Assembly: GCF_001482285.1 (NCBI RefSeq)
Contig: NZ_LOEP01000016.1
Span: forward strand, 296,403 to 360,402
Source: Haloferax sp. Q22
GTDB lineage: Archaea; Halobacteriota; Halobacteria; Halobacteriales; Haloferacaceae
Length of the DNA: 64,000 nucleotides
Direction: 5' to 3'
Shown: piece after piece, positions 26,110 to 34,125 of the stretch
Layout: every line of letters begins with the position of its first letter
How positions within the stretch are numbered: the stretch's first letter is position 1
Position numbers and translations under genes: made by a program
Notes under the pieces: model-generated
Told to the model about the DNA's origin: nothing
The model's database searches: none
Seen by the model: only the letters and a program-made list of their open reading frames with translations

Positions 26110-26821
26110 GGGGCGGTCGGCCGTCGGGCAGGTCGCCCTCGTCGGCCTGTTCGTCACCGCGCTGACGACGGCGCAGTTGACGGCGTCGAAACTGCTCGCG
26201 ATTCCCCTGCCGGCCGCGATAGGTGAACTCCCGTACGTCGGCGCGGCCATCCTCATGCCCGGGGCGGCGCTGGCGTACGCGCTCACCTTCTTCGCGTCCG
26301 ACTGCTACTCCGAACTGTACGGCCGCCGGGCGGCGCAGATTATGGTGAACGTCGGCTTCGCCATGAACTTCGTCCTCCTCGGCCTCGTCTGGAGCACCAT
26401 CGCCGCGCCCGCCGCGAACCCCGAGTTCGCCGGGCAGTTCGCCACGGTGCTCTCCTCGGGGACGAACATCGTCGCCGGGAGCCTGCTCGCGTACCTCGTG
26501 AGTCAGAACTGGGACGTCATCGTCTTCCACGGCATCCGCGACATGACAGACGGCTCGTACCTCTGGCTCCGCAACATCGTCTCGACGGCGACGAGTCAGG
26601 CCATCGACACGGTCATCTTCGTCGGCGTCGCGTTCTACGTCGCGCCGACGGTCCTCGGCATTGGGAACGCCCTCCCGTGGAACGTCCTCGTCGGCCTCGC
26701 CGTCGGCCAGTACCTCCTGAAGCTCCTCATCGCGATCGTCGATACCCCGTTCGTCTACGGGACCGTCGCGCTCCTGCGCGACGACGACGAGTCCTCGACC
26801 GACGGTTGGGTCGCGGACTGA
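26102..26821 (+). CDS. yhhQ: queuosine/archaeosine precursor transporter (YhhQ/VUT family)
   Basis: A 239-residue membrane protein with six or seven helices. Family marks are LTASKLLAIPLP, the FFASDCYSELYGRRAAQ loop, VFHGIRDMTDGSYLWLRNIVST and QAIDTVIF. In bacteria YhhQ imports preQ0/preQ1; in archaea preQ0 is the archaeosine precursor, so salvage of preQ0 for tRNA position 15 is the likely job. The ATG at 26102 overlaps the RHH regulator gene. The C terminus is acidic. Confidence 0.88.
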   Translation: MSEGRSAVGQVALVGLFVTALTTAQLTASKLLAIPLPAAIGELPYVGAAILMPGAALAYALTFFASDCYSELYGRRAAQIMVNVGFAMNFVLLGLVWSTIAAPAANPEFAGQFATVLSSGTNIVAGSLLAYLVSQNWDVIVFHGIRDMTDGSYLWLRNIVSTATSQAIDTVIFVGVAFYVAPTVLGIGNALPWNVLVGLAVGQYLLKLLIAIVDTPFVYGTVALLRDDDESSTDGWVAD

Positions 26822-26876
26822 GGCGTTCTCGGGACGACGGACGGCTTATCTCTTTTGGTAGCATACCACACGGTGT

Positions 26877-27053
26877 ATGGCCGACGAGCACCGCCACAGG
26901 CTCACCGAACGGGACGGGATGGAGATGGGGGTCCGCTGTCCAAACTGCGGGACGTACACGTCGTTCGGTGATATTCTCGCCACCGGAGCCTGCCGCGGCG
27001 GTTGGAAGGGGTGTCGGACGGGGCTTCGACTCGACCTCGTGGTGTACGACTGA
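26877..27053 (+). CDS. zinc-binding microprotein
   Basis: A 58-residue protein, below common length cut-offs. It has CPNC (residues 21-24) and a second pair C39 and C45 (ACRGGWKGC), enough for one zinc. The N terminus is DEHRHRLTERDGMEMGVR and the C terminus RTGLRLDLVVYD. The ATG at 26877 follows a TATA-like tatctctttt region (26847-26856). I do not recognise a named function. Confidence 0.65.
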   Translation: MADEHRHRLTERDGMEMGVRCPNCGTYTSFGDILATGACRGGWKGCRTGLRLDLVVYD

Positions 27054-27112
27054 AAAAGCGGGTAGGCGACGAGACGCTGCGACGCGGAGCCGACGAGAGC
27101 GACAGCGCGCGC

Positions 27113-27514
27113 TCAGACTGCCGCGTCAGTGTCCGACGGGTCGTTCAGGTAGAGGTACGCCGCCGCGACGGCGAAGACGGCCTCGCCGCCCTTCGAGAGA
27201 ATCGCCATGTCGCTGACCCGCCCGCTCATGACGACCCACGCCACGATTTGGGCGAGCGCGAACGCGATGGCGACGAGGTAGAACTCGCGCCGCCAGAACC
27301 TGCTCAGGTAGACGGCGATGCCCGCGAGGAAACCGACGCCCGCGAGGACGAACAGTATCGCCTGCGCCTGGTCGAACTGGAGCAACATCGGGGCCATCGA
27401 CAGGTGGACGTACGTCGAGGCCAGCGCCCCGACGATGGCGACGTACGGGGCGATTCCCGAGAGAAGGCCGGTGAACAACGGTCGCGACTCGGCGGTCGTG
27501 GTGTCTGCTGACAT
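27113..27514 (-). CDS. four-helix membrane protein of unknown function
   Basis: A 133-residue protein with four hydrophobic helices (about 20-37, 46-66, 74-94, 103-121) and a short polar N terminus. It contains STYVHLSMAPMLLQFDQAQAI and an Arg/Glu step (SRFWRREFY). It resembles haloarchaeal DUF7475-type proteins by layout, but I cannot assign a role. Start ATG at 27512-27514; convergent with the zinc microprotein gene. Confidence 0.72.
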   Translation of the reverse strand: MSADTTTAESRPLFTGLLSGIAPYVAIVGALASTYVHLSMAPMLLQFDQAQAILFVLAGVGFLAGIAVYLSRFWRREFYLVAIAFALAQIVAWVVMSGRVSDMAILSKGGEAVFAVAAAYLYLNDPSDTDAAV

Positions 27515-27633
27515 GGGGACTCAGCAACGAAGTCGTGTCAACTGATAATAATGCTTGCCCGAAATTAGGCACAAATTCCGCGGAGAACGAGGCACGGTGA
27601 CGCGGGAGTCGAAACTGCGGGAACCCGGCGCGC

Positions 27634-28407
27634 TCAGTCGTCGATTGGCTCAGCGAAGGCGAACCGCGGTTTCACGTCGGTGACGCGGACCGTCGGGGTG
27701 TCGCCCGCCTCCGTGCCGGAGACGAACAGCGTGAAGTCCTCGACCTTGGCGATGCCGTCGCCCTCGCTTCCGACGTCGACGATTTCCACGTCGAGTTCGT
27801 CGCCCTTCCGAACCGGCGCGGTGAGGAAGTGCTTGCCGACGAGGTACTGCTCGGAGGAGCTGTCGCGGGAGGCGTCGGGGCGCATCGACCGGACGTACTG
27901 GAACTCTCGTTCCATGTCGGCGCGGAGGTCCGCGACGTCCGGGCCGTCGAACACCTTCACGGCGAAGTCGCCGCCGGTCGCGAGCAGTTCCTGTGCGACC
28001 TCGAACGCCTGCCGGGCGAGGTAGACGGAGCGGGCGTGGTCCAGCGAGTACTCGCCGGTCATGTTCGGCGCCATGTCGGAGACGACGGCGTCGGCCCCTC
28101 GCTCGCCGATGACGGCCGTTAACTCTTCTTTCGTCTCGTCTTCGGTCATGTCGCCGCGAATCGTCTGGACGTTGTCGCGGTCGATACCGCGGATTCGCTG
28201 GAGGTCGACGCCGACGACCTTGCCGTGGTCGCCGACCGCCTCGGAGGCGACCTGCAGCCACCCGCCCGGGGCGGCACCGAGGTCGACGACGGTGTTGCCG
28301 GGGCCGAACAGGCCCGCGTCCCCGTCGAGTTGTTTCAGCTTGTAGGCCGAACGGGCGCGGTAGCCCTCCTGTTTGGCCTTGTTGTAGTAGTGGTCCTTGC
28401 GCGCCAT
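27634..28407 (-). CDS. rlmE: 23S rRNA (uridine-2'-O-)-methyltransferase RlmE with TRAM domain
   Basis: A 257-residue RrmJ/RlmE enzyme that methylates the 2'-OH of a uridine in the 23S rRNA A-loop (U2552 in E. coli numbering). The N terminus HYYNKAKQEGYRARSAYKL, SAM loop VVDLGAAPGGWLQV, catalytic Asp in VVSDMAPNMTGEYSLDH and Lys in AVKVFDGPD are all present. The archaeal form adds a C-terminal TRAM domain (about 195-250, RKGDELDVEIVDVGSEGDG), an RNA-binding module. Start ATG at 28405-28407. Confidence 0.95.
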   Translation of the reverse strand: MARKDHYYNKAKQEGYRARSAYKLKQLDGDAGLFGPGNTVVDLGAAPGGWLQVASEAVGDHGKVVGVDLQRIRGIDRDNVQTIRGDMTEDETKEELTAVIGERGADAVVSDMAPNMTGEYSLDHARSVYLARQAFEVAQELLATGGDFAVKVFDGPDVADLRADMEREFQYVRSMRPDASRDSSSEQYLVGKHFLTAPVRKGDELDVEIVDVGSEGDGIAKVEDFTLFVSGTEAGDTPTVRVTDVKPRFAFAEPIDD

Positions 28408-28516
28408 GGTCTTGACATCAGTAGCGTATCAGGCCGTATACCGGCTTCGGCTTGCGCCGTGAATCGTGCGGAACAATGCCACGTCACGGGAGCCACGGGG
28501 GTCGAGGCGGCCGGGC

Positions 28517-28966
28517 TCAGTCGTCGCCGACGAGTTCGTCGAACAGCGCCGAGACGCGCCCCTCGATGTCGTCGCGAATCGCTCGAACCGCATCGAGGTC
28601 CTGTCCGTCCGGGTCGTCGAGGTCCCAGTCGCGGGCGTCACCGCGCCACGTCATCGGGCAGATACCCTCGGCCGAACAGCCCATCGTGACGACGATGTCG
28701 ACGTCCATAATCTCGTCCTGCTCGATTGCGCGGGGCGTCTCGTCGGCGAGGTCGAACCCCCGCTCACCCATGACCTCGACGACCTCGTCGTGGACGTGCT
28801 CGGCGGGGTCGGTACCACCGGTGACGACCTCGATTCGGTCGCCGACACCGCGCTCGTCGCGCTCCCGGCGGGCGAATGCGGTCGCCATCTGGCTCCGGCC
28901 GGCGTTCTGGACGCAGACGAAGGCGACGCGGGTCGAAGTCGCGTCGGCGTCGGCGGCGTCGCTCAT
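28517..28966 (-). CDS. arsC: low-molecular-weight phosphatase / arsenate reductase-like protein
   Basis: A 149-residue LMW protein-tyrosine phosphatase-fold protein. The P-loop is CVQNAGRS (Cys18, Arg24). Two further cysteines, Cys97 and Cys103 (MGCSAEGICP), stand where thioredoxin-coupled arsenate reductases carry their resolving Cys pair, and DWDLDDPDG holds the general acid Asp. Arsenate reduction is therefore favoured over plain phosphatase action. No arsenite exporter or ArsR is adjacent. Its ATG is overlapped by the stop of a possible 17-codon upstream ORF (ATGA). Confidence 0.82.
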   Translation of the reverse strand: MSDAADADATSTRVAFVCVQNAGRSQMATAFARRERDERGVGDRIEVVTGGTDPAEHVHDEVVEVMGERGFDLADETPRAIEQDEIMDVDIVVTMGCSAEGICPMTWRGDARDWDLDDPDGQDLDAVRAIRDDIEGRVSALFDELVGDD

Positions 28967-29016
28967 CTCTCGGCACCTCGTCGGCGGGCGGCTGTCTTCG
29001 TCTCGTCGTTCGCCAT
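28963..29016 (-). CDS. possible 17-codon leader ORF coupled to arsC-like gene
   Basis: An ATG at 29014-29016 opens the peptide MANDETKTAARRRGAER, whose TGA overlaps the next ATG in the sequence ATGA. A TATA-like box (tcaaatagct on the minus strand, 29037-29046) is centred 25 bases upstream, so this ATG would be the first codon of a leaderless transcript. It may be a leader peptide or simply a device for translation re-initiation. Conservation would decide. Confidence 0.4.
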   Translation of the reverse strand: MANDETKTAARRRGAER

Positions 29017-29036
29017 AGCCGGGAGTTACACAATCA

Positions 29037-29046
29037 GCTATTTGAG
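29037..29046 (-). promoter_or_regulatory. TATA-like box of the arsC-like transcript
   Basis: The minus-strand sequence tcaaatagct is centred 25 bases before the leader ORF ATG at 29016 and 75 bases before the arsC-like ATG. Confidence 0.4.
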
Positions 29047-29153
29047 TCCTTTGAAGCCATAGACGCCCGAAATCGGCCGATTAGCTGTATAGTCGAACAG
29101 TGACAACAACACGCATGGGGAGCAGACAGGAAGGTGGGGTGCTCGCGGGAGCG

Positions 29154-29173
29154 CGCACGCGGGAGAGCGTGCG
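29154..29173. promoter_or_regulatory. inverted repeat upstream of pcn
   Basis: CGCACGC and GCGTGCG form a perfect 7-bp stem with a 6-base spacer, 33 bases before the pcn TATA box. It could be an upstream regulatory site. Confidence 0.35.
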
Positions 29174-29205
29174 AACATCATATTGCGGTGAGTCCAAATC
29201 AGGAG

Positions 29206-29215
29206 TATTTTTAAG
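29206..29215 (+). promoter_or_regulatory. TATA box of pcn
   Basis: The sequence tatttttaag ends 24 bases before the pcn ATG at 29239. A perfect palindrome, GTCGTACGAC (29222-29231), lies between TATA box and start codon. Confidence 0.65.
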
Positions 29216-29238
29216 ACCGCTGTCGTACGACGGCACAT

Positions 29239-29982
29239 ATGTTCAAGGCCATCGTGAGCGCCGCGACGCTCCGGGACGCGCTCGACTCCGTGAGCGTCCT
29301 CGTCGACGAGTGTAAGATTCGACTCAACGAGGAGAGTCTCTCCATCCGCGCCGTCGACCCCGCGAACGTCGGCATGGTGGACCTCACCCTCGACGCGGCG
29401 GCGTTCGAATCCTACGAAGCCGACGGCGGCGTCATCGGCGTCAACCTCTCGCGCCTCGAAGAGGTCGCCGGGATGGCGGGCTCGGGCGACCTCATCCACC
29501 TCACGCTCGACGAGGAGACGCGCAAGCTCAACATCCGCATCGACGGGCTGTCGTACACGCTCGCGCTCATCGACCCCGACTCGATTCGCCAGGAACCCGA
29601 CATTCCGGACCTCGACCTCGCCGCGAACATCGTCCTCGAGGGGACGCACCTCGACCGCGGTATCAAGGCGGCCGACATGGTCTCCGACCACATCCGCCTC
29701 CGCGTCGACGGCGCGGAAAAGACGTTCCACATCGAGGCCGAAGGCGACACCGACGACGTGGACCTGTCGCTTCCCCCCGCGGACCTCATCAGCATCGAAG
29801 CCGGCGCTGCCGACTCGCTGTTCTCGCTGGACTACCTGAAGGACATGAACAAGGCGATTCCGACCGACGCCGAGGTCACCGTCGAACTCGGCGAGGAGTT
29901 CCCGGTCAAGCTTCACTACCAGATCGCGGAAGGGATGGGCACCATCACGTACATGCTCGCCCCGCGCATCCAGAGCGACTGA
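29239..29982 (+). CDS. pcn: DNA polymerase sliding clamp PCNA
   Basis: A 247-residue PCNA, the homotrimeric clamp that tethers DNA polymerases, Fen1 and ligase to DNA. It begins [20 protein letters not shown] and shows the usual two-domain repeat, with the inter-domain connector near residues 118-130 and the C-terminal [14 protein letters not shown] that helps bind PIP-box partners. The halophilic version is markedly acidic. Start ATG at 29239 fits the TATA box. Clamp-loader genes rfcA and rfcC lie elsewhere in the window. Confidence 0.97.
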   Translation: MFKAIVSAATLRDALDSVSVLVDECKIRLNEESLSIRAVDPANVGMVDLTLDAAAFESYEADGGVIGVNLSRLEEVAGMAGSGDLIHLTLDEETRKLNIRIDGLSYTLALIDPDSIRQEPDIPDLDLAANIVLEGTHLDRGIKAADMVSDHIRLRVDGAEKTFHIEAEGDTDDVDLSLPPADLISIEAGAADSLFSLDYLKDMNKAIPTDAEVTVELGEEFPVKLHYQIAEGMGTITYMLAPRIQSD

Positions 29983-30048
29983 GCGGACGTTTCGGCCACC
30001 GCGTCGTTCACCGACCATCCGAGCCGTCCCACTCGCTTCTCCTGACTC

Positions 30049-31815
30049 CTACCTGTCAGCGACGGCGTCGGCCGTCTCGTCCCGGCACCAGTACGGCAGT
30101 CGAACCGTCGCCGTCGTGCCGGTGTCGCCGCGACCCGCTGACTCGTCGGTCGCGTCTCCGGCTCCGCCGTCCGCTTCCTCTCGCCTGCCGCTCACGTCGA
30201 AGGAGAGGTCACCGCCGAGCGCGTCGACCGTCCACCGAACCGCCCAGAGACCGAGGCCGCTGCCGTGTTGGAGCGGTGACTCGCCGCCGGTCTCGACCAC
30301 GGAGCGCTCGTAGTCGGGGACGCCCGGGCCGTCGTCTTCGACGACGACGACGAGGTCGGCGTCGACGGCCCGGACCGACACGGAGACGGTCGGGTCGTCG
30401 CCGCCGTGTTCGAGCGCGTTCTCGACGAGTTCGCGGACGAGGAGCTTCGCCGCCGATTCGCTCCCGGAGACCGACAGCGACTCGGGTGCGTCCACGTCGA
30501 CCGAGCCGGCGTCGAACTCCGCGCGGACCTCGGCGACGCAGGTTCGGACCGTCGCGGCGACGTCGAAGCGGCTGCCGCCGTCGATGCCGGCCATGACCCG
30601 CTCGACGGTCCGGGCCTTCTCGCCGAGCGAGAGGAGCTTGTTCGACCGCGCCCGTATCGTGTCGGTGGGGTCGCGCTGGTCCGCCGGGAGCCGCTCTGCG
30701 AGCATGTCGGCGTAGCCGATGACGACCGTCATGTCGTTTCTGAGGTTGTGCCGGAGGACGCGGTTGAGGACTTCGAGGCGCTGTCGGCGGCGGACCCGCC
30801 CCGTCACGTCGGAGACGGTGACGGTCCGACCGAGTCGGCGGCCGTGCTGGTCTGTGACCGGCGAGAGCGTCACCTCGTAGGTCCGGCGGCGACGGTCGAC
30901 CGTCACGTCCACGAGCTGTCGGTCCTCGTCGAGGTCGACGCCCGGAAGCACCGACGACAGCGGGTCGAACGCCGAGGCCGGGTCGAGGTCGAGGAGCGAC
31001 GAAGCGGTCTCGTTGGCGTCGACCACGCGGTGCTCGCGGTCGAGGACGAGAATGCCGACGGCCACGTCGTCGATGGCGGCGCGGCGGCCGAGCCGACCGG
31101 TCGCCGGCGAGAGCCCGAACAGCTGGAACCGGTAGAGCGCGTGGCCGAACGTCGCGCCCGTCACGGCGAGCGCGATGGGCGTGAAGTTCACCATCTGAAG
31201 CGGGCCGATGCCGAAGGTGTGGGCGACGTGGGCGACCGTCGGCGCGGTCGAGCCGATGGCGAGGGTGACCGCCTGCTCGCGGTAGTGCGAGAGCCGTTCG
31301 ACCAGCATCTCGATGATGAGGACGAGCCCGGAGCCGATGATGACGTAGCCGTACACCGCGTGGAGGTAGTACCAGAGGTTCGGGTCGAACCGCACCGTGG
31401 CCGCACCGAACACCGGCACGATGCGATAGTCGGTCCAGAGAAGGCCGTGGCTCGGATTCGTCGCCAGCGCGACGACGGTGATGGCCGGAAACACGAGGAG
31501 TCCGGCGATGAGCCGTCGCGAGAGGAGTTCGCCGCGGCCGGTGTAGGAAAGCGAGAAGGCGAACCACGCGGGCGCGATGACGGCCTGCGCGACGTCGATG
31601 GGGAGTTGGAACCAAAACCGGAGCGAAGGGTCGAACACCGTGAGCGCGACGCCATAGGAGCCGGCCCAGAGCGCCGCCGAAAACAGGAGGACCGACAGCG
31701 ACTTCGAACCGGGTTCGGTTCCCTCGCGCCAGGCGACGACCGCGATGGAGACGGAGACGAGCGCCGCGACGAGGCAGAGGACGACCAGCGGCGAGACGGC
31801 GGCGACCGAAGGCAC
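30049..31815 (-). CDS. membrane sensor histidine kinase with 7TM N-terminal domain
   Basis: A 588-residue histidine kinase. The N terminus has seven membrane helices (about 8-225) of the histKA-7TM type seen in haloarchaea. A PAS domain follows (about 245-335, VAVGILVLDREHRVVDANETA). The phosphoacceptor is His in RVLRHNLRNDMTVVIGYA, and the ATPase domain carries LVRELVENALEHGG, DDGPGVPD and HGSGLGLWAVRWTV. A Gly/Asp/Glu-rich low-complexity segment near the C terminus is inserted before TTATVRLPYW. The start is GTG at 31813-31815. No response regulator is adjacent; an MFS exporter is upstream on the same strand. Confidence 0.9.
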   Translation of the reverse strand: MPSVAAVSPLVVLCLVAALVSVSIAVVAWREGTEPGSKSLSVLLFSAALWAGSYGVALTVFDPSLRFWFQLPIDVAQAVIAPAWFAFSLSYTGRGELLSRRLIAGLLVFPAITVVALATNPSHGLLWTDYRIVPVFGAATVRFDPNLWYYLHAVYGYVIIGSGLVLIIEMLVERLSHYREQAVTLAIGSTAPTVAHVAHTFGIGPLQMVNFTPIALAVTGATFGHALYRFQLFGLSPATGRLGRRAAIDDVAVGILVLDREHRVVDANETASSLLDLDPASAFDPLSSVLPGVDLDEDRQLVDVTVDRRRRTYEVTLSPVTDQHGRRLGRTVTVSDVTGRVRRRQRLEVLNRVLRHNLRNDMTVVIGYADMLAERLPADQRDPTDTIRARSNKLLSLGEKARTVERVMAGIDGGSRFDVAATVRTCVAEVRAEFDAGSVDVDAPESLSVSGSESAAKLLVRELVENALEHGGDDPTVSVSVRAVDADLVVVVEDDGPGVPDYERSVVETGGESPLQHGSGLGLWAVRWTVDALGGDLSFDVSGRREEADGGAGDATDESAGRGDTGTTATVRLPYWCRDETADAVADR

Positions 31816-31896
31816 GGGTAGACCTCAGACTCGGCGCTCGTAACACTTGCGGGCCGCGACGACATTCGAGCGACGGTTTACCCGTATCTCGGCCGC

Positions 31897-31921
31897 GATG
31901 TCGCGTCGCGACCGCGACATC
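31897..31921. promoter_or_regulatory. 9-bp inverted repeat between MFS gene and kinase gene
   Basis: GATGTCGCG and CGCGACATC are perfect arms separated by 7 bases. The repeat lies 7 bases past the MFS stop and ~80 bases before the kinase GTG, both on the minus strand. It may act as an RNA hairpin ending the MFS transcript or as an operator; no T-run follows. Confidence 0.4.
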
Positions 31922-31928
31922 AGGACAC

Positions 31929-33293
31929 TCAGGGCGCTTCCGTTTCCGCCCGCGGTCGCCGCGCGACGGACGCGAGGACGTAGACCACGGGCACGATGAG
32001 CGCGGCCCCGACGACGAACGGCGACCAGTACGCGAGGACGTACAGCGCCGCCATCGACGGCGGGCCGAGCGTCCGGCCGAGGCTTCCCGCGCCCTGCGTG
32101 ACGCCGAAGGCGTTACCCTGCTGGTCGGCCGACGCCGACGTGGAGACGAGCGTCGACAGCGAGACGTTCAGCATCCCGTTGCCGAACGACAGGAGCGCCC
32201 CGACGAAGAGGAGCGCCACGAGTTCGCGGGTGAGCCACGGCGGGCCGCCGACCGCGGGGAGCACCGCCCCGATGTCGGGCGAAAAGGGGAGCAGCGCGAG
32301 CGAGAGCAGGAGCCCGACCGCGCCGACGACCGCCAGTTTCGCCTCCGAGTACCGCCGGGCGAGTCGGCCGACGACGACCCCCTGATTCAGCGTGCCGAGC
32401 AGGCCGATGTAGGTCAGAAACAGCGCCGTCTCGGTCTCGCCGTAGCCGTACACGTCGGCCGCGAAGGGGATGAACATGACCTGAATCCCCGAGAAGGCGA
32501 CCGAGACGACGAAAAAGGAGACGACGAGCCCCCGGAGGTCGTCGTCGGCGAGGGCGGTGCGGAACTGCGAGACGAGCGTCGTCGCGGGCGTGCCGGCCGG
32601 CGCGCGGGTGCGCTCCGGTTCGCGCAGGAAGACGAACGCGAAGCCGAGGCTGACGAGGCTGAGCGCCGCCGCGGTGAAACTCGGCAGCGAAAAGCGCGTC
32701 GCGGGCACGAACGACGGGAGCAGGTCGCGGGCGAGCGCGACCACCGGGTCGGAGGCCATCAGACCGCCGAGAGCCGGCCCGAAGATGAACCCGAGGCTGA
32801 ACGACGCGCCGACGAGGCCGAGCGCGCCGGCCCGCCGCGCAGGTGGCGTAATGTCGGCGATGTACGCCTGCGCCGTGGCGATGTTGCCGCCCATCGCGCC
32901 CGCGAGCATCCGCGAGGCGAACAGCGTCGCCACCGCGAGCCCCGTCCCGAACAGCAGGTCGATTTCGCCTGCGACGCCGAAGACCGTCCACGCGAGGACG
33001 CTCCCGACGAGCGACAGCATGATGACCGGCCGGCGGCCCCGCTGGTCGGAGATTCGACCGAGGACGGGCGCGAAGAGGAACTGCATGAGCGAGTACGACG
33101 CCGCCAGAAACCCGATGTACACGTCGCTGACGCCGAAGCTCCGGACGTAGAACGGAAGGATGGGAATGACGACGCCGAACCCGAGGAGGTCGATGAAGAC
33201 GACGGCGATGACGACCGCGAGGTCGCGTCGCGTTCCCCGCGACTCCTCGGGGAACTCGGCGTCGGCAGAGACGGCGGACTCGGGGGCACTCAC
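31929..33293 (-). CDS. major facilitator superfamily transporter
   Basis: A 454-residue MFS protein with 12 predicted helices. The inter-helix 2-3 motif A is GRISDQRGRRPVIM, and GGNIATAQAYIADITPP is typical of drug:H+ antiporters of the TetA/MdtG kind. The long cytoplasmic loop after helix 6 carries EPERTRAPAG. Substrate is unknown; export of small molecules is likely. The start is GTG at 33291-33293, after an acidic N-terminal stretch. The 7TM sensor kinase follows on the same strand, so sensing of an exported or related compound is possible but unproven. Confidence 0.88.
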   Translation of the reverse strand: MSAPESAVSADAEFPEESRGTRRDLAVVIAVVFIDLLGFGVVIPILPFYVRSFGVSDVYIGFLAASYSLMQFLFAPVLGRISDQRGRRPVIMLSLVGSVLAWTVFGVAGEIDLLFGTGLAVATLFASRMLAGAMGGNIATAQAYIADITPPARRAGALGLVGASFSLGFIFGPALGGLMASDPVVALARDLLPSFVPATRFSLPSFTAAALSLVSLGFAFVFLREPERTRAPAGTPATTLVSQFRTALADDDLRGLVVSFFVVSVAFSGIQVMFIPFAADVYGYGETETALFLTYIGLLGTLNQGVVVGRLARRYSEAKLAVVGAVGLLLSLALLPFSPDIGAVLPAVGGPPWLTRELVALLFVGALLSFGNGMLNVSLSTLVSTSASADQQGNAFGVTQGAGSLGRTLGPPSMAALYVLAYWSPFVVGAALIVPVVYVLASVARRPRAETEAP

Positions 33294-33388
33294 GACACCA
33301 CAGACGCGCGAGAAACGCCTAACGGTTGCGCCGAGTTAGCGCGAGAATCGAAGGGAACGTTGGGTCGAAGGACCGACCGGGTCGGCGC

Positions 33389-33982
33389 TCAGGAACGGTA
33401 TCTGTCGATGACGCGCTTGGCCGAGACGGCCTTTTCCTTCCAGCCGTAGCCCGCGTCGTAGACGTGGCGCTTCTTCTCGACGAGTTCGGCGGGCGTCGCC
33501 TCCTCGAAGCCGCCGCGGTCCCACGTCCCGGTGTCGCGGAGCCAGTTGACGACGTTCTCGCGCGTCTCGGGCCACGACAGGCCGACCATCTCGTACCACG
33601 CGATCATGGCGAAGACGGCGTTGTCGTGACAGCCGGGGACGCTCCCGTACTGGTGGAGCGTCCGCATCGGCTCCCGGGTCGGCTCGGACACCTCCTCTCT
33701 GAACTCCTCGGCGGTGAGGAGCCGAAGGACGCCCGAGTTCGCTTCCGACACCCGCTCGTCGCGCTTGAGTCGGCGGAGCGCGGCCTGCTGGAGCGGCCCC
33801 CACTCGCCCGGCGCTTCGCGGCGGAGCGTCTCCTCGTCGCACGGGCCACCCGCGAGGACGGAGACGATGTCGACGTAGGCCCGCTCGACTTCGACCCACG
33901 GCGTCCCCTCGAAGCGGCAGTCGGCGTCGTGGAGACTGGTCGTGGCGCGGCAGTCCGGACACGGGTAGTCGAAGTGCGGCAC
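33389..33982 (-). CDS. conserved haloarchaeal protein with N-terminal CPDC zinc knuckle
   Basis: A 197-residue protein of unknown function. It starts at GTG (33980-33982) with PHFDYPCPDC, and Cys24 of DADCRF may complete a metal site. A winged-helix-like central part (EEWGPLQQAALRRL region and NSGVLRLLTAEEF) precedes a C-terminal half with AIAWYEMVGLSWPETRENVVNWLRDT split over residues ~135-165. The shape fits DUF7474-type proteins. A longer ATG start exists but the family match begins at PHFDYPC. It is divergent from priL with 143 bases between starts. Confidence 0.75.
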   Translation of the reverse strand: MPHFDYPCPDCRATTSLHDADCRFEGTPWVEVERAYVDIVSVLAGGPCDEETLRREAPGEWGPLQQAALRRLKRDERVSEANSGVLRLLTAEEFREEVSEPTREPMRTLHQYGSVPGCHDNAVFAMIAWYEMVGLSWPETRENVVNWLRDTGTWDRGGFEEATPAELVEKKRHVYDAGYGWKEKAVSAKRVIDRYRS

Positions 33983-34093
33983 GTGAGAGCCTGAGGAAGT
34001 GGTCGGTAATAGGTTGTGTGATGCGCCGTCGTCGCCGGCGCCCGTCACGAGACTCGGCCGCACGGGCCGCGCCCGCCACCGCCGAATCCGTCG

Positions 34094-34101
34094 CGTTTAT
34101 C
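34094..34101 (+). promoter_or_regulatory. TATA-like box of priL
   Basis: The sequence cgtttatc is centred about 28 bases before the ATG at 34126. It supports this start, or the in-frame ATG two codons on, over the longer Arg-rich opening from 34018. Confidence 0.45.
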
Positions 34102-34125
34102 GGTGGGCACCCGGAACGTGGCGGT

